Program-made: the position numbers and the translations under genes
Shown: positions 8,350 to 15,760 of the stretch, one piece after another
Numbering within the stretch: position 1 is the first letter of the stretch
Layout of the letters: every line of letters starts with the position of its first letter
The notes under the pieces: generated by a model
What the model was told of the DNA's origin: nothing
Databases searched by the model: none
Seen by the model: only the letters and a program-made list of their open reading frames with translations
Assembly: GCA_027314825.1 (NCBI GenBank)
Contig: DAHVAB010000011.1
Coordinates: 1-18,417 of the forward strand
Source: Solirubrobacterales bacterium
GTDB taxonomy: Bacteria; Actinomycetota; Thermoleophilia; Solirubrobacterales; Solirubrobacteraceae
Length of the DNA stretch: 18,417 nucleotides
Reading direction: 5' to 3'

Positions 8350-8404
8350 CCCCCGCACTCTCGCAGATGGGCGCATACCGGCCCGCGCCGGCCCGCCACG
8401 CGAA

Positions 8405-8438
8405 CGGGCCGGGAGCCTCTGAGCATGCCCCCGGCCCG
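8405..8438 (-). terminator. Strong hairpin between pstS and the CDF gene
   Basis: A perfect 9-bp inverted repeat (CGGGCCGGG at 8405-8413 and CCCGGCCCG at 8430-8438) encloses a 16-base loop downstream of the pstS stop. A second, smaller repeat (GCCGGC at 8454-8459 and 8463-8468) sits between it and the stop. There is no U-tract, so it may attenuate or protect the pstS message rather than terminate it like a classical intrinsic terminator. Confidence 0.35.
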
Positions 8439-8475
8439 CGAATGCGGCTTTCCGCCGGCCGCGCCGGCCCAACCG

Positions 8476-9504
8476 CTATTTCAGGTTGTCGAGCGTCTTG
8501 AAGCTCGCCGCCTTCACAACCTGCGGCAGTGTCGCGAAGTCGAGCTTGGGCCCGAACTTCTGACCGCTGGTCAGCGCGTAGTGCACGAATTCGCTGATCA
8601 GCGCCTTCTGCGTAGTGTCGTTCGGGATGATCACATAGGTGAACGTCGAGAGCGGATAGGCGATCTTCGCGCTCTTCGGCGGGTTGACGATGTGCATTTC
8701 GTTGTTGGGAACCATGTGCTTGACCGCCGCCGCCGCCTGCGCGATGTTCGGCAGGTTCGGGTACTCGAATTTCCCGGCCCGGTTCTCCAGCGCGGCCGGA
8801 GTGAGTTTGTGGGCGAGCAGGTAGGAGGCCGCGATGTAGGCGATCGCCCCAGGCGTCTTTTCGACCACAGCGGTCACCCCGCTGTTGCCTTCCCCGCCGA
8901 CGCCCTTCGGGAATTCGACCGACGTGGCGTTGCCCACCTTGTGCTTCCACTCCGGGCTCACCCTGGACATCAGATCCGTGAAGGCGTAGGTGTCCCCGGA
9001 GCCGTCGCTGCGGAAGACCGGCGTGATCTTCATGTTGGGCAGTTTCACGCCCTTGTTCATCTTCGCGATCGGAGCGGCGTTCCACTTGGCTATCTTGCCG
9101 AGGTAGATGTTGGCCACGATCTGCGGCGAAAGGCGCAGCCGCTTGACGCCTTTGAGGTTGAAGGCGATTCCCGTCGCGGTCAGCGCCCACGGGATCTGCA
9201 CGCAGCCTTTGCATTCGTTGAACTGGGTCGGCGTCATCGGCGCATCGGAGGCGCCGAAGTCGACCGTGCGCGCGGATATCTGGGCGATACCCGAGCCCGA
9301 CCCGACCGCGGCGTAGGTGACTTTGATCCCCTTCTTTTCGAATTCCTGTCCCCAGTAGGCCTCGAACGGCGCGATCAGCGTCGAGCCCGCGCCGGTCAGA
9401 GACCCGCCGGCGGCCGCCGCGCCGGAGGCTCCATATGTCATCCCTGTCGCCAGGGAGGTGGTCAGAGCCGCGAGCGCGAGCACTGACAGCGTTCTCCGTC
9501 TCAA
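8476..9504 (-). CDS. pstS: Phosphate ABC transporter substrate-binding protein
   Basis: PstS captures inorganic phosphate outside the membrane for PstCAB. The 342-aa protein starts with a Sec signal (MRRRTLSVLALAALTTSLATG). The PstS phosphate-site segments follow: GAGSTLIAPF near residue 38, VGSGSGIAQI, DFGASDAPM, and RSDGSGDTYAFTDLM. A CxxC-like pair (NECKGC) sits near residue 100, possibly a disulfide. No lipobox Cys is present in the signal, which is unusual for a presumed monoderm because the protein would not be lipid-anchored. The start is TTG at 9504, fixed by AGGAGG four bases upstream. The gene faces away from pstCAB across a 212-bp shared promoter region, unlike the usual pstSCAB order. 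Confidence 0.95.
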   Translation of the reverse strand: MRRRTLSVLALAALTTSLATGMTYGASGAAAAGGSLTGAGSTLIAPFEAYWGQEFEKKGIKVTYAAVGSGSGIAQISARTVDFGASDAPMTPTQFNECKGCVQIPWALTATGIAFNLKGVKRLRLSPQIVANIYLGKIAKWNAAPIAKMNKGVKLPNMKITPVFRSDGSGDTYAFTDLMSRVSPEWKHKVGNATSVEFPKGVGGEGNSGVTAVVEKTPGAIAYIAASYLLAHKLTPAALENRAGKFEYPNLPNIAQAAAAVKHMVPNNEMHIVNPPKSAKIAYPLSTFTYVIIPNDTTQKALISEFVHYALTSGQKFGPKLDFATLPQVVKAASFKTLDNLK

Positions 9505-9508
9505 CTGT

Positions 9509-9514
9509 CCTCCT
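9509..9514 (-). promoter_or_regulatory. Shine-Dalgarno deciding the TTG start of pstS
   Basis: On the minus strand a perfect AGGAGG lies four bases before the TTG at 9504. No ATG or GTG in that frame is nearby with a comparable site and an intact signal peptide, so this site decides the start. Confidence 0.8.
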
Positions 9515-9582
9515 AGTGGTGTGGTGTTCTCAGCGGCTCAGAGACATCTCGCCGCGTCCGGCCGCAGCATCTCATCGCGTCA

Positions 9583-9600
9583 ATCGCCAGCTGTGGCGAT
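9583..9600. repeat. 18-bp inverted repeat in the pstS-pstC promoter region
   Basis: ATCGCCA at 9583-9589 and TGGCGAT at 9594-9600 form a perfect 7-bp inverted repeat around GCTG. A second small palindrome, ATCTT-GTG-AAGAT (9599-9611), abuts it. The pair overlaps the PHO-box-like hexamers at 9592-9608. It could be an operator for a dimeric regulator or a hairpin in the pstS leader. Confidence 0.45.
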
Positions 9601-9608
9601 CTTGTGAA
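9592..9608 (-). promoter_or_regulatory. PHO-box-like hexamer pair near pstS
   Basis: Read toward pstS, TTCACA (9603-9608) is followed 11 bp later by GCCACA (9592-9597). The position is about 90-105 bases upstream of the pstS start. A pst promoter is the canonical target of PhoP-type regulators, which supports the reading; the second hexamer is a weaker match. Confidence 0.4.
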
Positions 9609-9645
9609 GATGATGCAGAGTCGGCGTGACCGGCTCCGAGACCCG

Positions 9646-9673
9646 CGTTACCCACTTGTGTTGATTCAGTGAA
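9646..9673 (-). promoter_or_regulatory. PHO-box-like hexamer triplet in the pst intergenic region
   Basis: On the minus strand TTCACT (9668-9673), AACACA (9657-9662) and GTAACG (9646-9651) follow at exact 11-bp steps. The element also contains the small palindrome ATTCA-G-TGAAT (9664-9674). It lies 44-71 bases upstream of the pstC start, so it could serve pstCAB, pstS or both. Confidence 0.45.
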
Positions 9674-9716
9674 TGGGGCAGACAGCGCCCTCGACCGCGA
9701 CTAAGCTGGCGCACCG

Positions 9717-10712
9717 ATGCTCGAACGGGCTGTGCAACAAGTGCCTGCGAGACGGGTGGCCGCGTCGCGGTCCGGCGCGTTCGCGCGCTCGGCCGACCGG
9801 ATCGGAGATGCCGTGCTGCAGGCGCTGTGCGTCATCGCCGCGCTGCTGGCGATCCTGCTGCTCGCAGCAATCGTCTATGAGGTGGTCGGGAGCGCGAGCA
9901 GCGCGATCGGCCGCTACGGGCTCGGCTTCCTCTTTCACCGCGCCTGGAAGCCCAACTTCGAAGTCTTCGGCGCCGCGGTCGCGCTGTTCGGCACTGTCGT
10001 GACCTCGCTGGCCGCGCTGCTGATCGCGGTTCCGCTGGGGGTCGCGATCGCGCTGTTTCTGAGCACCCTGGCACCGGGAAGGGTGCGCAGCGTGATCGGG
10101 CCGCTGGTGGAGATGCTGGCGGCGATCCCCAGCGTGATCCTCGGCTTCTGGGGCATCCTCGTGCTGGCGCCGCTCCTGCCCGCGCACGTGGAGCCGTTCC
10201 TGCACGGCGTCTTCGGCTTCCTGCCGATCTTCGGCGCACCGGAACAGTCCGGCGCCAGCGTCCTGAACGCGGTCCTGATCCTCACGATCATGGTGCTGCC
10301 GATCATCGCTTCGATCAGCCGCGACCTGTTCCTCACCGTCCCGCGGGAGCTCACCGACGGCGCCCGAGCGCTCGGCTCGACACGGTGGGAGGTGGTGCGC
10401 GGCGTGGTGCTCCCGTCGACGGCTTCGGGGATCATCGCCGCCTCGTTCCTCGGACTCGGACGTGCGCTTGGGGAGGCGATAGCAGTCGCGCAGACGATCG
10501 GCGCGGGCAAAGCGATCAGCGCCTCCTTCTTCGCCACCGGAAACACGGCGGCGAGCCTGATCGCCCAGCAGTACTTCGGCGCGACCGACAGGATGCAGGT
10601 CTCCGCGCTCTTCTACCTGGCCGTGATCCTGCTCGTGATCGGCCTGGTCGCGAACCTCGCCGCCCAGGCCATCGCGCGCCGCTTCGACGTCCACGTGGCT
10701 CTCGCGCGATGA
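9717..10712 (+). CDS. pstC: Phosphate ABC transporter permease PstC
   Basis: PstC is one of two inner-membrane permease subunits of the high-affinity phosphate importer. It is 331 aa with about six to seven helices. Recognisable segments are VEMLAAIPSVILGFWG, the coupling loop with ELTDGARALGSTRWEVVRGVVLP near residue 215, and LGRALGEAIAVAQTIG. The N-terminal 35 residues are soluble and basic. ATG 9717 lacks a clear Shine-Dalgarno sequence, so leaderless translation or the GTG at 9741 are alternatives. Its TGA overlaps the pstA start as ATGA, so the two subunits are coupled. It is transcribed divergently from pstS. Confidence 0.93.
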   Translation: MLERAVQQVPARRVAASRSGAFARSADRIGDAVLQALCVIAALLAILLLAAIVYEVVGSASSAIGRYGLGFLFHRAWKPNFEVFGAAVALFGTVVTSLAALLIAVPLGVAIALFLSTLAPGRVRSVIGPLVEMLAAIPSVILGFWGILVLAPLLPAHVEPFLHGVFGFLPIFGAPEQSGASVLNAVLILTIMVLPIIASISRDLFLTVPRELTDGARALGSTRWEVVRGVVLPSTASGIIAASFLGLGRALGEAIAVAQTIGAGKAISASFFATGNTAASLIAQQYFGATDRMQVSALFYLAVILLVIGLVANLAAQAIARRFDVHVALAR

Positions 10713-11707
10713 GCAGCACGCCGCCCGCACCGGCCGACGTCCCAGTCGACGGGGTTCTCGCCCCGCCGGAGGAGCAGGCGCCGCTCGAGCGGGAGGATCC
10801 GCTCGCGCCGCTGACCGAGTACCGCCTCGATCCGGCCCGCCCACTGAGAGCCTCCGGGCATCTGCGGCGCCGACAGCTCGTGAGCCGGACGATGGACGCC
10901 CTCCAGAGCGCCTCGGCGCTGATCGCAGTGTCGGTGCTGGCATTCGTCGTCTACTCGGTGGTCTCCCACGGCGCGAGCATTCTGAGCATCTCCTTCCTCA
11001 CGAAGGGACCGCCGCTGATCGAAACCGAGCCGGGAGGCGGCATCGCGCCGATGATCGTTGGCACGGCGACGCTGGTCGCGATCGCGGCGGCCATCTCCGC
11101 CCCGATCGGGATCCTCGCCGCGCTCTACATGACCGAGTTCGCGGGACGCCGCTCGGCGCGCCTGGTCCGGCTCGCGCTCGACCTGCTCTACGGAGTGCCG
11201 ACGATCGTGACCGGCCTCTTCATATTCGCCCTGCTCGTCGCGGGAAAAAGCCAGATGGGCTTCGCCGGTGCGGTGGGGCTGGCGATCATCATGTTGCCGC
11301 TGATCGCCCGCGCGACCCAGGAGGCGCTCGTGCTCGTGCCCCGGGATCTGCGGCAGGCGGTCGAAGCGCTCGGCGTCGGGCGCTGGCGCGCGGTGCGAGG
11401 CGTCGTGCTGCCGAGCGCGCTCGGCGGGATCCTCACCGCGACCGTGCTGTCGATCGCGCGTGCTGCCGGCGAGACCGCCCCGCTGCTCTTCGCAAGCTCG
11501 GTGTTCTCCAACGGCGTGTCGATGAACATCTTCGGCGAAGCCACCCCGAACCTCACCGTCTACATCTACAAGGCCTCCGAGGGCGCCAACCGCTTCGGCT
11601 GGGCGCGAGCGTGGGGCGCGGCGCTCGCGCTGCTCGGCTTCATCCTCGTGGTCAACATCGCCATCCGTGCCTTCGATGCCCGCCGGCGGGCGAGGCTTCT
11701 TGGTTGA
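10709..11707 (+). CDS. pstA: Phosphate ABC transporter permease PstA
   Basis: PstA is the second permease subunit, 332 aa. A long Pro/Ala/Glu-rich cytoplasmic N-terminus (to about residue 55) precedes about six helices. Diagnostic phrases are GGGIAPMIVGTATLVAIAAA, LDLLYGVPTIVTGLFIFAL, the coupling loop DLRQAVEALGVGRWRAVRGV, and IARAAGETAPLLF. The start at 10709 is fixed by the ATGA overlap with pstC; the same frame is open upstream within pstC but that stretch is not PstA-like. The stop lies 13 bases before the pstB start. Confidence 0.93.
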   Translation: MSSTPPAPADVPVDGVLAPPEEQAPLEREDPLAPLTEYRLDPARPLRASGHLRRRQLVSRTMDALQSASALIAVSVLAFVVYSVVSHGASILSISFLTKGPPLIETEPGGGIAPMIVGTATLVAIAAAISAPIGILAALYMTEFAGRRSARLVRLALDLLYGVPTIVTGLFIFALLVAGKSQMGFAGAVGLAIIMLPLIARATQEALVLVPRDLRQAVEALGVGRWRAVRGVVLPSALGGILTATVLSIARAAGETAPLLFASSVFSNGVSMNIFGEATPNLTVYIYKASEGANRFGWARAWGAALALLGFILVVNIAIRAFDARRRARLLG

Positions 11708-11720
11708 GAGGATTGCGCCG

Positions 11721-12604
<884 letters not shown>

Positions 12605-12629
<25 letters not shown>

Positions 12630-12988
12630 GGCACGGTCGGTGAGAGAGCGTCGATCTGGCCGCTGAAGATCTCTTCGAGCAGCGGCTGGCCGCACTGCCA
12701 GCAGTAGCCGGCGCCACTGCTGTGCGGCGCCTGACACGAGGCGCACACACCGGCGCTCGCCGTCTGGTCCGTCCGCAGGATCCGCTCGACCTCGCCCAGC
12801 TCGGCGTCGATCTCCTGCAGGGCGGCCGCGCGTCGGACGAGCACCTCCACGCGCATGTGATTGCGCGTCGCCATCTCATAGACGAGGCCGCCGAGATCCC
12901 ATTGCATCTCGGCGAAGCGCGCAGCGAGCGTCTCGCGTCGCCGCGCGAGATCGACCGTCGCCGGCTGATCAGATTGCGCGCCGGTCAT
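12605..12988 (-). CDS. Coiled-coil zinc-ribbon protein
   Basis: This 127-aa cytoplasmic protein of unknown function has two parts. Residues 13-74 are a charged, heptad-like helical region rich in Arg, Glu and Leu, probably a coiled coil. Residues 82-99 hold a zinc ribbon, CASC...CWQC (Cys82, Cys85, Cys96, Cys99). A Pro/Val-rich tail of about 25 residues follows. Its ATG overlaps the stop of the membrane zinc-ribbon gene as ATGA, so the pair is translationally coupled and may form a complex. Its 3' end overlaps pstB tail-to-tail by 25 bases. Analogous small zinc-ribbon proteins are common in actinobacteria, but I cannot assign a role. Confidence 0.8.
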
Positions 12989-13701
12989 TCGCCGCCGAAG
13001 AATTCACCGGTGAAATGGCCTTTCTTGTATCCCGGCCCTTTCCCGGATTCGCCGATTTTCACGACCGCCTTTTCCGAGCCGGAGCCTGGCTGCGAGCCGG
13101 CGCCCGCATGAGTGCCGGAGCTCGATGAGCTCGATGGTCCTCCGGAGCTGCCCGAGCGCTTCGCCTTCGACCTGGAGGCGGCCGGGGAGCCGCCGGCAGA
13201 GCCGGAGCCGCCAGCGGACCCGGCGCCCGATTCGCCGGGCTGCGCGACCTTGCCCGGTTCGATCGCGGTGGAGCCGCCACCGCTCGCACCAGAGCTCGTG
13301 CCGGTGCTGCCCGGGACGGTCACGAGCTGCACGGTGCCAGACCCCGACCCTCCGCCGGTGGCGGTGCGGCCGATCAGCACACCGGTGCCCATCGCGAGCA
13401 TCAGCGTGCCCACGCCTGCGATCAACGCGGCATTCACATTGAGCTTCGGTCCTCGCCTGCGCGACGCCGCGCCGTCAGGGGCGGCGGTGCGCGCCACCAG
13501 CTGTCCCGCGAGAGCCGGGTGAGCAGGCCCGCGGCGCTGTCCGCATTCGACGCAATAGCGCTGATCGCCGGCCATCAGGGCGCCGCAGGAGCCGCAGTAG
13601 CGACCGCCCACCGCGATCTGCTGGGTGGGAGGGTCCGGGGCGGGAGGGAGTCCGGGCACGCGGCCGGCTCGATCGAGCTCGTCTTGGGCGCTGGGCTGCA
13701 T
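12985..13701 (-). CDS. Membrane-anchored zinc-ribbon protein with Gly/Ser-rich linker
   Basis: This is a 238-aa protein of unknown function. The cytoplasmic N-terminus carries a zinc ribbon, YCGSC...YCVECG (Cys36, Cys39, Cys50, Cys53). A basic stretch (RRRGPK, 81-86) precedes one transmembrane helix (about 89-110). The remaining 125 residues are predicted outside and are mostly Gly/Ser/Ala-rich. They end in an ordered, Lys/Gly/Phe-rich tail (GYKKGHFTGEFFGGE) that looks conserved and may bind the wall or a partner. The topology resembles a transmembrane linker between a zinc-ribbon protein inside and a partner outside. ATG 13701 has no visible Shine-Dalgarno sequence, so the start is uncertain. 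The gene is first in a two-gene operon and divergent from the phosphoesterase-like gene. Confidence 0.8.
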   Translation of the reverse strand: MQPSAQDELDRAGRVPGLPPAPDPPTQQIAVGGRYCGSCGALMAGDQRYCVECGQRRGPAHPALAGQLVARTAAPDGAASRRRGPKLNVNAALIAGVGTLMLAMGTGVLIGRTATGGGSGSGTVQLVTVPGSTGTSSGASGGGSTAIEPGKVAQPGESGAGSAGGSGSAGGSPAASRSKAKRSGSSGGPSSSSSSGTHAGAGSQPGSGSEKAVVKIGESGKGPGYKKGHFTGEFFGGE

Positions 13702-13747
13702 GGGGGGCTTTCACCGAAGATCGGCCGCTGCGAGCCTCATGTCTCAC

Positions 13748-13765
13748 AGCGGTCACGCGACCGCT
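13748..13765. repeat. Inverted repeat in the zinc-ribbon/phosphoesterase intergenic region
   Basis: AGCGGTC (13748-13754) and GACCGCT (13759-13765) form a perfect 7-bp inverted repeat around ACGC. A 10-bp perfect palindrome CACACGTGTG lies at 13803-13812 in the same 208-bp divergent region. Either could be an operator for a dimeric regulator or a leader hairpin. Confidence 0.45.
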
Positions 13766-13808
13766 TGACCGCGCGAGCCGCAGTATCCAGCCACCGGGGA
13801 GGCACACG

Positions 13809-13825
13809 TGTGAAAGTACGGTGAT
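13809..13825 (-). promoter_or_regulatory. PHO-box-like hexamer pair upstream of the zinc-ribbon operon
   Basis: On the minus strand ATCACC (13820-13825) is followed 11 bp later by TTCACA (13809-13814), which overlaps the palindrome CACACGTGTG. It lies about 110-125 bases upstream of the zinc-ribbon start and about 85-100 upstream of the phosphoesterase-like start, so either gene could be controlled. Confidence 0.4.
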
Positions 13826-13909
13826 CAGGCCGGGGGCCGTCCGGCGACCCCCGGGCGCGCTTCCGGTGGGATCTGCTCTACACGATCAGTTTCTTAACAA
13901 CGGGATGAG

Positions 13910-15676
13910 GTGCCCAGGGCAGACTCCCGGCTCATGGCGCCTCTCCCGAGCCCCGGCCCGCCCGACGAGCGCGCGTCGGAGCCTGACAGCGCAACCGACG
14001 CCGCTGCTCGCGGCGACGCCCCCCGGGGGCCCGCGGCCGCGGGCGCGCCTGAGCACGAGCAGCCACCCACGCCCGCGCTGTGGGCGGCCGCGCTCGCTCT
14101 GCTCGCGCTGCTCGCCTTCGGTGTGCTGATCGGCTCGCTCAGCGGCGGCGCCGGCTCCGGCGAGCCTCAGAGGGTGGTGCTCGCCGCGGCCCCATCGCAC
14201 GCCATCGCGCAGGCCGCCAGCTCGCCCGCCGGCGAATCCGGAGGGAGCTCCCATAGCGTCCATGCGGAAGGGGGCGCGGGCGCGGCAGGCTCGGCCGGCG
14301 AAGGCTCCCGCCAAAGCGGTGAAGAAGGAAGCGAAGAAGGCGCCGAAGGCGGGCAGGAACACTCCGGCGAAGGCTCCGGTGAAAGCGGTGAAGAAGGCGC
14401 CGAAGGCGGGCACGAACACTCCGGCGAAGGCTCCGGCCAAAGCGGTGAAGGAGGGAGCGAAGGAGGCGCCGGCGCGCAGGCGAGGTCACAGGCGGGCAGT
14501 GGCAAAGCGCACTCTCCGGGCCCGGCGAAGCGCTCACGGCAATCGTCCCCGGGGCGGCAGACGGCCGCCGCCGGCCAGACGCCGCCGATCAAGCACGTCT
14601 TTCTGATCGTGCTCGCCGATCAAGGCTTCGAAGAAGGCTTCGGGGCGTCCGCGAAGGCGCCCTCCCTCGCGAAGCATCTGCGCGCGCAGGGCGCGCTGCT
14701 CGACAACTCCTACGCGGCCACCTCAGGAGAGCGCGCCAACGAGATAGCGTTGGTGAGCGGCCAGGGTCCGACCACGCAGACCGCCGCCGACTGCCCCGTC
14801 TACGAACAGCTCCTTCCCGGCAAGATCGGGCCGGAAGGCCAGGTGCTCGGCAACGGCTGCGTGTACCCGAAGCGGGCACTGACCATCGGCGATCAGCTGA
14901 CCGCGGCGGGCAAGACCTGGAAGGCCTACGTGCAGGGCGTCGGGCCGTCGGGCGCGTGCGCCCTCCCCTCCCTCGGCGCCGCCGACCCGCACGCCGCGCC
15001 CACCCCCGCATCGCCGTACGTGACCTGGCGAGACCCGTTCGCCTACTTCCGCTCGATCACCAGCTCCCCCTCCTGCGCCAAGCACCTGGTCTCCCTGGGA
15101 GCGCTCGCGGGCGACCTGAAGAGCGCCTCACACACGCCGTCGCTCTCATACATCGCCCCCGATCCCTGCGACGACGGCTCCCCGGAACCGTGTGCGCCGG
15201 GGAGGCCCGCCGGGATGACGGCCGCCGAACCCCTCCTGCGCAAGACGGTGAGCGAGATCGGGGCATCTCTTGCCTACCGCGAAGGCGGCCTGATCGCGAT
15301 CACCTTCGATCAGGCGCCGCAGTCCGGCCCTCATGCCGACTCCAGCGGCTGCTGCATCACGGTCCCCTATCCGAACCTCGCCGCGGAAGCGCCCACGCCG
15401 GCCTCCGGAACGACCGGCCCCACCACGAGCACAACCGCCTCCGCGGGCGCCGGCGCCGGCAGGCCCGGCGGCGGCAGGCCCGGCGGCGGCAGGGTCGGAC
15501 TGCTGCTGATCTCCAAGTACGTCAAGCCCGGCAGCGTCGAAGTGGTCGGCAACTACGACCACTTCTCGCTGCTGCTCAGCATCGAGAGCATCTTCGAGCT
15601 GCGCCACCCCCTCGGCTACGCCGGCGCGCCCGGGCTGCTCGAACTCGGCAGCAGCGTCTACAACCGCCAGCCGTAG
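13910..15676 (+). CDS. Membrane-anchored PF04185-type phosphoesterase-like protein, degenerate site
   Basis: This is a 588-aa protein. A cytoplasmic Pro/Ala-rich start is followed by one transmembrane helix (about 57-79), a low-complexity Ser/Gly/Glu linker (about 110-220) and an external phosphoesterase-fold domain (228 to end). Family landmarks are KHVFLIVLADQGFEEGFG (228-245), LALVSG-like IALVSG (279-284), LIAITFDQ with Asp467, and NYDHFSLLLSIESIF (548 onward). The metal ligands usually written ENHS are A236-D237-Q-G here, and the usual PSxPNY nucleophile segment is GERANE (273-278). It may therefore be a pseudoenzyme or have a new activity. The start could be GTG 13910 or ATG 13934; neither has a strong ribosome site. 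A Gly/Arg insert (RPGGGRPGGG) sits near residue 520. Confidence 0.75.
   Translation: MPRADSRLMAPLPSPGPPDERASEPDSATDAAARGDAPRGPAAAGAPEHEQPPTPALWAAALALLALLAFGVLIGSLSGGAGSGEPQRVVLAAAPSHAIAQAASSPAGESGGSSHSVHAEGGAGAAGSAGEGSRQSGEEGSEEGAEGGQEHSGEGSGESGEEGAEGGHEHSGEGSGQSGEGGSEGGAGAQARSQAGSGKAHSPGPAKRSRQSSPGRQTAAAGQTPPIKHVFLIVLADQGFEEGFGASAKAPSLAKHLRAQGALLDNSYAATSGERANEIALVSGQGPTTQTAADCPVYEQLLPGKIGPEGQVLGNGCVYPKRALTIGDQLTAAGKTWKAYVQGVGPSGACALPSLGAADPHAAPTPASPYVTWRDPFAYFRSITSSPSCAKHLVSLGALAGDLKSASHTPSLSYIAPDPCDDGSPEPCAPGRPAGMTAAEPLLRKTVSEIGASLAYREGGLIAITFDQAPQSGPHADSSGCCITVPYPNLAAEAPTPASGTTGPTTSTTASAGAGAGRPGGGRPGGGRVGLLLISKYVKPGSVEVVGNYDHFSLLLSIESIFELRHPLGYAGAPGLLELGSSVYNRQP
14291..14470 (+). repeat. 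About three imperfect 57-66-bp tandem repeats inside the phosphoesterase-like gene
   Basis: Copies begin at about 14291 (66 bp, with a 9-bp insertion), 14357 and 14414 (57 bp each; the last is partly diverged). In the gene's frame each encodes an acidic segment such as EHSGEGSGESGEEGAEGG. Glutamate is almost always GAA here. Read one base further on, the same repeat encodes PAKAPVKAVKKAPKAG, a histone-H1-like Lys/Ala/Pro repeat with mostly AAG, GCG and CCG codons. Confidence 0.8.
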
Positions 15677-15742
15677 GCCGAACCGTAGGCCGAGCCGTAG
15701 GCCGAGCCGTAGGCCGAGCCGTAGGCCGAGCCGTAGGCCGAG
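15671..15742. repeat. Six tandem copies of a 12-bp unit after the phosphoesterase-like gene
   Basis: The unit ccgtaggccgag is repeated six times without a gap; only the first copy differs by its last base. The first copy contains the TAG stop of the gene. Because 12 is a multiple of three, an in-frame TAG recurs in every copy. It fills most of the 84-bp gap to the convergent uppP gene. It looks like a simple-sequence minisatellite produced by slippage. No spacers are present, so it is not a CRISPR array. Confidence 0.9.
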
Positions 15743-15760
15743 CCCGATTGCCGCGGCCGC

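Noticed and set aside
7793..9214. 473-codon open frame on the minus strand
   Set aside because: It crosses pstS and the CDF gene in another frame, and the product is Arg/Gly/Asp/Gln-rich with no recognisable motif.
14262..14606. Independent histone-H1-like gene in the +1 frame
   Set aside because: No ribosome site precedes its ATG, it lies wholly inside a longer gene, and after the repeats the frame degrades to Arg-rich sequence. It is kept as a finding about origin, not as a gene.
15671..15742. CRISPR array or recoded TAG region
   Set aside because: The units abut without spacers, and nothing besides the repeated TAG suggests stop-codon readthrough.
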